From positions 1 to 64,000 of the forward strand of contig CAZABH010000008.1 of NCBI GenBank assembly GCA_964483585.1: a stretch of 64,000 nt of DNA, read 5' to 3'. Each line of letters begins with the position of its first letter. The first letter of the stretch is position 1. This document shows, piece by piece, positions 59,477-64,000 of the stretch. The DNA is from SZUA-430 sp964483585 (GTDB lineage: Bacteria > Pseudomonadota > Alphaproteobacteria > Micropepsales > Micropepsaceae). The notes beneath the pieces are model-generated. The model ran no database searches. It was not told where the DNA came from and saw nothing but the letters and a program-made list of their open reading frames with translations. The position numbers and the translations under genes were made by a program.

Positions 59477-61381
59477 ATGAGTTCGTTGCGTACAACGCTG
59501 TTGCTTGGTTGTGCTTTGGTGCTTGCCGGGTGTGGTGACACGGGCTCTGATGGGGCTGCCACGCCCGAGGAGGCTGACAAGTTTGTGGAGGGCCTTAACA
59601 CCGATTTGCGCCGCATGGTGCCCTATGTCAGTTCGGCTTCGTGGCTGCAGGCCACTTATATCACAGACGATTCGCAGATGATCGCTGCGCGCGCGAGTGA
59701 GGAGTTCCTGGGATGGCAAGCGCGCAAGGTCGAAGAGGCGAAGCGTTTCAAGGATGTGAAGGGGCTGAAGCCTGAAACCGCTCGGGCCTTAATGCTGCTG
59801 AAGAACGTGTCTGCGCCTGCGCCCAGCGATCCCGCACTCCAAGCGGAGCTGGCCACGATTCTCTCGCGTATGGAGGCCAATTACGGCGCTGCGAAATGGT
59901 GTCGGTCTGCCAATGATTGCTTGAACCTGACCGAGATCGAGAAGATCATCAATAATCCTGAGGAGACGCCCGAGACGCGCGCGGCGGCCTGGCTGGGCTG
60001 GCAGGAGACAGCGCGCGGGATCCGCAAGGATTACCAGCGCTTTGTCGAGCTTGTGAATACAGGTGCGCGCGAAATGGGCTTTGCCGACGCGGGCGAGGTC
60101 TGGCGCGGCGGATACGACATGACCCCTGCAGCGTTTGCGGAGGAGACCGAGCGGCTCTGGGGCCAGGTCAAGCCGCTGTATGAGCAGTTGCACTGCCACG
60201 TGCGTGGCAAGCTCAACGCCAAGTATGGCGATGCGATTGTTCCGAAGGATGGCAAGATCCCGTCTCACTTGCTAGGCAACATGTGGGCTCAGCAGTGGTC
60301 AAACATCTATCCGCTCCTCGAGCCCTACAAGGGGGTTGCGAGCCTTGATGTTACCTCATCGCTCAAGAGTCTGCGCGAGCAGGAGTTCCAGCGCCTGAAG
60401 TCGGAAGCACCGGGCGCCAAGGGACCTGTGGAGATTGCCGAGCTGTCCAACAAGGCCGATGCTGCCATGTCGGTGAAGATGACGCGCATGGCCGAGGATT
60501 TTTATGTTTCCCTGGGCATGCAGAAGCTGCCCGATTCCTTCTGGCAAAAGTCGCTCCTCACGCGCCCCCGTGATCGGGAGGTGGTGTGCCACGCCAGCGC
60601 GTGGGACATGAACATGGAGGGGGATGTCAGGATCAAGCAATGCATCGTGCCCGACGAGGAGTCGCTCATCACGATCTACCACGAGCTTGGTCATATCTAT
60701 TATGACCTCAGCTACAATCCCCTCGAACCGATGTTTCAGTCCGGAGCGCATGATGGCTTTCATGAGGCGATCGGGGATACGATCACGCTGTCGATGACGC
60801 CCCAGCATCTGGCCAAGATTGGCTTGGTGCCTGCCCAGGGCATGGATCCGCGTGCGGTGGTGAACGCGCAGATGAAGCTTGCGCTCGACAAGATCGTTTT
60901 CCTGCCGTGGGGCAAGCTTGTCGATCAGTGGCGCTGGAAAGTGTTCAGTGGCGAGGTGTCGCCAGACCAGTACAACAGTGCTTGGTGGAAGCTCCGGGAG
61001 AAGTACCAGGGTGTTTCGGCTCCGGTCGGGCGCTCTGACGAGGATTTCGATCCGGGCGCGAAGTATCACATTCCCGGCAATACGCCGTACACGCGCTATT
61101 TCCTTGCTTACGTGCTGCAGTTCCAGTTCCAGAAGGCGTTGTGCGATGCGGCGGGCTACAAGGGGCCGCTGCACGCGTGTGATGTCTATGGCAACAAGGA
61201 CGCGGGGCGTCGGTTCATGGACATGCTGGAGGCTGGATCATCCCGCCCGTGGCCAGAGACGTTGCAGAAGCTGACCGGTGGGCGGGAGATGGATGGCTCG
61301 GCGCTGATCGAGTATTTCGAGCCACTCATGGGTTATCTCAAGGAACAGAACGCTGGGAAGACCTGCGGCTGGGAAGAGTAG
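59477..61381 (+). CDS. M2 family peptidyl-dipeptidase (ACE-like) lipoprotein
   Basis: A 634-residue zinc peptidase of the angiotensin-converting-enzyme family. It has a lipoprotein signal (LLLGCALVLAGCG, lipobox LAGC), the metal site HELGH (His402, Glu403, His406) and third ligand Glu430 in HEAIGD, and the C-terminal QFQFQKALCDAAGY block. M2 enzymes remove C-terminal dipeptides. The protein is likely anchored to a membrane, outside the cytoplasm. ATG 59477 follows CGAGGG. It is a stand-alone gene convergent with the cytochrome gene. Confidence 0.95.
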   Translation: MSSLRTTLLLGCALVLAGCGDTGSDGAATPEEADKFVEGLNTDLRRMVPYVSSASWLQATYITDDSQMIAARASEEFLGWQARKVEEAKRFKDVKGLKPETARALMLLKNVSAPAPSDPALQAELATILSRMEANYGAAKWCRSANDCLNLTEIEKIINNPEETPETRAAAWLGWQETARGIRKDYQRFVELVNTGAREMGFADAGEVWRGGYDMTPAAFAEETERLWGQVKPLYEQLHCHVRGKLNAKYGDAIVPKDGKIPSHLLGNMWAQQWSNIYPLLEPYKGVASLDVTSSLKSLREQEFQRLKSEAPGAKGPVEIAELSNKADAAMSVKMTRMAEDFYVSLGMQKLPDSFWQKSLLTRPRDREVVCHASAWDMNMEGDVRIKQCIVPDEESLITIYHELGHIYYDLSYNPLEPMFQSGAHDGFHEAIGDTITLSMTPQHLAKIGLVPAQGMDPRAVVNAQMKLALDKIVFLPWGKLVDQWRWKVFSGEVSPDQYNSAWWKLREKYQGVSAPVGRSDEDFDPGAKYHIPGNTPYTRYFLAYVLQFQFQKALCDAAGYKGPLHACDVYGNKDAGRRFMDMLEAGSSRPWPETLQKLTGGREMDGSALIEYFEPLMGYLKEQNAGKTCGWEE

Positions 61382-61434
61382 ATCCGTGGCTCCGTGGGAC
61401 GAATGCGGGGTGCCCATGGCGGGTTCCCCGCGCT

Positions 61435-62073
61435 TCAGCGTGGTGCAGGGCTGGCCGCGCTTGAAATCGTGTCCAGATAATCCAGCAGTGCGTCGGCTTC
61501 CTGATCCGATAGCTTCATCGGCGGCAGGCGGATATCGGATCGGTCATGCTCGGCAATGATGCCGGCAAGGAGAGCCTGGCGTAGCTGATCGCGTCGCCAG
61601 CGCTGACCAAAGTTGCGGAAGGGCTGTGCTCCAGGATAGGGGCTGGTGTCCGTTGCGCCGATAGCGTGGCACTTCGCGCAACGCTGTTCGACGAGGGCTT
61701 GTCCTTCACCCTGGATCTCGACAGACCGCATATATGCGATGAGGCTGTCGACGGCCTCGGGTCGGAACTGGAATTGCGGCATCGGTGTGTGGGCAACCCG
61801 CATGCCCTCGGCCAACTCGTTACCGAGCATCTCGGCGTTGTAGCGCTTCAGAACGGTCCTGAATGTTGGGGCCTTCGGATTCGGACTTTGGCCTGTCTTG
61901 CCAATGGCGTGGCAGCTGGCGCAATTGGCCTCGGCAATCGCGCGCCCGTCCTCGATCATTGCCGGGCTTGCCGAGGCGGAAGGACCATCGAAATCCGTGT
62001 CATCGATGCAGGCGGTGAGCATCGCCAATGGCAGGAAGGCTGCGATCACAAACTGTCGGGTGCCCATGGTCAT
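61435..62073 (-). CDS. Diheme c-type cytochrome lipoprotein
   Basis: A 212-residue protein with two CXXCH heme sites (CASCH and CAKCH) and axial Met candidates (TPMPQFQF and LPPMKLSD). The N-terminus FVIAAFLPLAMLTACID has a lipobox LTAC, so it is probably a lipid-anchored periplasmic electron carrier. ATG 62073 is supported by AGGAA upstream; ATG 62067 is close. The electron partner is not encoded nearby. Confidence 0.9.
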   Translation of the reverse strand: MTMGTRQFVIAAFLPLAMLTACIDDTDFDGPSASASPAMIEDGRAIAEANCASCHAIGKTGQSPNPKAPTFRTVLKRYNAEMLGNELAEGMRVAHTPMPQFQFRPEAVDSLIAYMRSVEIQGEGQALVEQRCAKCHAIGATDTSPYPGAQPFRNFGQRWRRDQLRQALLAGIIAEHDRSDIRLPPMKLSDQEADALLDYLDTISSAASPAPR

Positions 62074-62234
62074 TGTCGTTCCTGTCTTGGTCTTCGAGGC
62101 ATGCCGTGGAACGCGACCGCTTGAAGTGGGGCTTGTTCCAGATGTGTGCCCTGTCATTTACGATGTCATTGCTGCAGGCAAGGACCCTTGACCCAAATCA
62201 ATCGGCGCAGCCCCCTATCCGATACAATGAAAGC

Positions 62235-62630
62235 ATGAGCTTGCGAAGTCCGCAAATGAAGAGCGTGGTCCTCATCTTTCTGCTTGTCGTCGCGTTGGTG
62301 CATCGTGTCACGCCCGGGATGATGATGGCGCGCGATGGGGTGTTTCTGGTCGAGGTCTGCACGCCGAAGGGAGTCCGGCGTATCGCGCTCGAGCCGTCGG
62401 AGATACCGGTGCCTGGCGAGCATCAGACCGGTGGTGCTTGCCATTTTCTTGCCTGCACGCAGATAGGCGGTTGCGAGGGCGCGATGTTGCATGGTCGCTC
62501 TCATCCTCGCCTGAATTCCGCGACGGGTGGTGCTGCCGCGGCCCTGTTGCGCAGTGTGTCGCGCGTGGAGCTCGGGGTGGTTGCTTCTGCGCGCGGTCCG
62601 CCTTCCGGGGGCTTCAATCGTCTGTCGTGA
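62235..62630 (+). CDS. DUF2946-like small secreted or membrane protein
   Basis: A 131-residue protein with an N-terminal hydrophobic helix (MKSVVLIFLLVVALVHRVTPG) and a Cys pattern VEVCTPKGVRRIALEP ... ACHFLACTQIGGCEG that recalls DUF2946, a family often tied to copper or TonB genes. The match is by pattern only. It overlaps the convergent dinB end by 17 bases. The start could also be ATG 62256. Confidence 0.6.
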   Translation: MSLRSPQMKSVVLIFLLVVALVHRVTPGMMMARDGVFLVEVCTPKGVRRIALEPSEIPVPGEHQTGGACHFLACTQIGGCEGAMLHGRSHPRLNSATGGAAAALLRSVSRVELGVVASARGPPSGGFNRLS

Positions 62631-63879
62631 TGTTGCGGCCCTTGCGGATTGCAGCCGATCCGAACTTGGCTCGCACCTTGTCGATTGCACGTTCAGCTGC
62701 ATCCCTGCGGCGCCCTCCGGTGTCTATTAGGTCTGCCTCGTCGCAGCTTGTCTCGGGAACGAGACTTCCGAGACCGACGCCGACCAGCCTGAAACGCGTG
62801 CCTGTTGTTTCCCTGGCCAGCAGTCCCGATGCGGCCTGATGGATCCGGTGGGCCAGCTGGGTCGGGCGCTCGAGTGTCTGGCGTCGTGATACGGTCCTGA
62901 ACTGTGACGTCTTGAGCTTCAATTGAACCACTTTGCCACCAACCGAAGCGCTCTTGGCCCTGGCGGATACTTTTTCACAGAGTGGCCAGAGTATGGCATC
63001 GAGGGCGCCATGGTCTGCGAGGTCCTGCTCGAGCGTTGTTTCAGCTGATATGCCTCGCGCTTCGCCGCGGGGTTCGATCCGTCTGTGGTCATGGGCGCTC
63101 GACAGCTGCCAGATCCATGAGCCGCTTGTTCCGAAGCGCGCCATAAGGTCCTTCAAGCCTCGGCGACGGATATCGCCAATGGTATAGATTCCTTCCCGGG
63201 CCAGAGACTGGGCGAAGGCCGGGCCTACGCCAGGGATGAGCGTTGCGGGTCGTGGCTCGAGAAAATCCAAGGCTTCGGCTTTACCGATCACGAAGAGGCC
63301 GCGCGGCTTGTCCATGTCGGAGGCAATCTTGGCGAGGAACTTGTTGAAGCTGAGCCCGATGGAGACCGTTACACCAATCTCGTCTTCCACGCGGCGTGCA
63401 AGACGGGCGAGAACCTGTGCGGGCGAGGACTTGTGCAAGCGCTCTGTTCCCGTCAGGTCAAGGAATGCCTCATCAAGGGACAGAGGTTCGACCAGTGGTG
63501 TCGTCGCGCGCATGAGCTCGCGGATTTGCCTGCTGACGGAAGTGTATTTCTGCATGTCGGGCCGAATGACAACGGCATCCGGGCAGGCGGCCAACGCCTT
63601 GAACATCGGCATTGCCGACTTGACACCAAACGTTCGCGCCACGTAGCAGCAGGTTGCGACCACGCCTCGGCGTCCTCCGCCCACGATGACAGGCCTGTCT
63701 GCCAGTGCCGGGTTGTCCCGCTTTTCGACTGACGCATAGAAGGCGTCGCAGTCCAGATGTGCGACCGAAAGGTTCAGGAGCTCGTCGTGCGCTGCAAGCC
63801 GTGGGCTTCGGCAAGCCGGGCAGCGGGCGGTCCGGGTATCCGTCACCATCTCACAGCAATTGCGGCACAGCGTTGCCAT
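62614..63879 (-). CDS. dinB: DNA polymerase IV (DinB)
   Basis: DinB is an error-prone Y-family translesion polymerase. The 421-residue protein starts with a small zinc-ribbon-like part (CRNC at 5-8 and CPAC at 20-23), common in alphaproteobacterial DinB, then VAHLDCDAFYASVE with metal ligands Asp43/Asp45 region, SLDEAFLDLTG, the steric area GVGPAFAQSL and a little-finger domain. No LexA box is seen. It is 8 bases after a partial upstream gene, so it may belong to a larger operon. Confidence 0.93.
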   Translation of the reverse strand: MATLCRNCCEMVTDTRTARCPACRSPRLAAHDELLNLSVAHLDCDAFYASVEKRDNPALADRPVIVGGGRRGVVATCCYVARTFGVKSAMPMFKALAACPDAVVIRPDMQKYTSVSRQIRELMRATTPLVEPLSLDEAFLDLTGTERLHKSSPAQVLARLARRVEDEIGVTVSIGLSFNKFLAKIASDMDKPRGLFVIGKAEALDFLEPRPATLIPGVGPAFAQSLAREGIYTIGDIRRRGLKDLMARFGTSGSWIWQLSSAHDHRRIEPRGEARGISAETTLEQDLADHGALDAILWPLCEKVSARAKSASVGGKVVQLKLKTSQFRTVSRRQTLERPTQLAHRIHQAASGLLARETTGTRFRLVGVGLGSLVPETSCDEADLIDTGGRRRDAAERAIDKVRAKFGSAAIRKGRNITTDD

Positions 63880-63887
63880 GCTCGCTC

Positions 63888-64000
63888 CTAGCCAGCCTGT
63901 GTCGCTTGCCTGATCCAGGCGGCGGCCTCGGGCCAGGTGTCGATCCGGGCATGGGCATGGGGGCTCGGGCCGATGAGACTTGCCAGTCTTTTGTCGGCGA
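63888..64000 (-). CDS. C-terminal fragment of a gene cut by the right edge
   Basis: About 36 residues (ending IDTWPEAAAWIRQATQAG) before a TAG at 63888-63890, on the minus strand directly upstream of dinB (8-base gap). I do not recognise the product. The piece has an Ala-rich helix and the sequence LASLIGPSPHAHARIDTW. It probably belongs to the dinB operon. Confidence 0.6.
   Translation of the reverse strand, partial: ADKRLASLIGPSPHAHARIDTWPEAAAWIRQATQAG

Noticed and set aside
1..64000. CRISPR arrays, rRNA operons, insertion sequences or toxin-antitoxin pairs
   Set aside because: None seen on reading through; no spaced direct-repeat arrays, no transposase motifs and no typical toxin or antitoxin frames.

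Overview
The window is chromosomal DNA from a GC-rich alphaproteobacterium. Several features are typical of that class: MipZ, MucR, a CtrA-like site in front of an Flp pilin, DUF3126, DUF1489, DUF1178, a GAF-type PtsP, ClpS/ClpA, a phasin and DinB with an N-terminal Cys pair motif. The gene order secA-argJ-mutT ... comF-grxC-nitrilase-DUF1178-ubiG-lysC-ptsP-rodZ suggests the Rhodospirillales in the broad sense. That placement is inference, because there is no rRNA here to confirm it. Coding density is high and both strands are used. No prophage, insertion sequence, CRISPR array or secretion island is visible.

Layout. 0-14 kb is housekeeping: secA (cut by the left edge), argJ, mutT, an orphan Flp pilin, a BioC/NDUFAF5-like methyltransferase, comF, grxC, a nitrilase-family amidase, DUF1178, ubiG, lysC, ptsP, rodZ, a TetR regulator, a CinA-type protein, tRNA-Leu(UAA) and mucR. 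14.7-28.8 kb holds a sugar-type symporter with two paralogous alpha/beta hydrolases, a TorF-like porin, an SDR/enoyl-CoA hydratase pair, a histidine phosphatase, a nitroreductase, cysE, puuB, several unknown membrane or secreted proteins, phoH and a PAP2 phosphatase. 28.9-34.1 kb is part of a leucine-degradation (liu) operon, liuB-liuC-liuD, interrupted by a secreted RNase T2 gene. 34-43 kb has a DUF3011 protein, an EF-hand protein, DUF1489, bifunctional putA, mipZ, DUF1272, a GNAT, small membrane proteins and an AraC regulator, plus two of the three copies of a palindromic repeat. 43-48.5 kb looks like an oxygen-responsive module: a P-type ATPase, an SDR and an excisionase-like HTH on one strand, and a tandem universal stress protein on the other. 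A perfect FNR/FixK box sits between them. It is followed by the decayed remains of a DUF1538/P-II locus. 48.5-64 kb holds a D,D-carboxypeptidase with a SPOR domain, a phasin with a near-consensus promoter, DUF1499, clpS-clpA, a secreted Cys protein, a HIT protein, a FemAB-like acyltransferase, RidA, the agmatine-to-putrescine genes aguA-aguB, an M2 dipeptidase lipoprotein, a diheme cytochrome c, a small Cys-rich protein, dinB and a partial gene.

How genes work together. AguA and AguB make putrescine from agmatine. PuuB, about 33 kb away, oxidises gamma-glutamyl-putrescine, so both ends of putrescine metabolism are present. LiuB, LiuD and LiuC carry out the carboxylation and hydration steps of leucine breakdown, but the dehydrogenase and HMG-CoA lyase genes are not adjacent. 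PutA degrades proline. ClpS and ClpA form the adaptor/unfoldase pair.

Most noteworthy: a 27-codon gene at 22.6-22.7 kb with a 12-base Shine-Dalgarno perfectly complementary to the 16S tail and its own terminator; the FNR box placed at class-II distance from -10-like elements on both sides; the DUF1538/P-II pseudogene; the three-copy palindromic repeat, one copy of which supplies the RNase T2 stop codon; a probable CTG start for DUF1489; and lost signature residues in MucR, the methyltransferase, the P-type ATPase and the Flp pilin. No clearly new multi-gene system was found.
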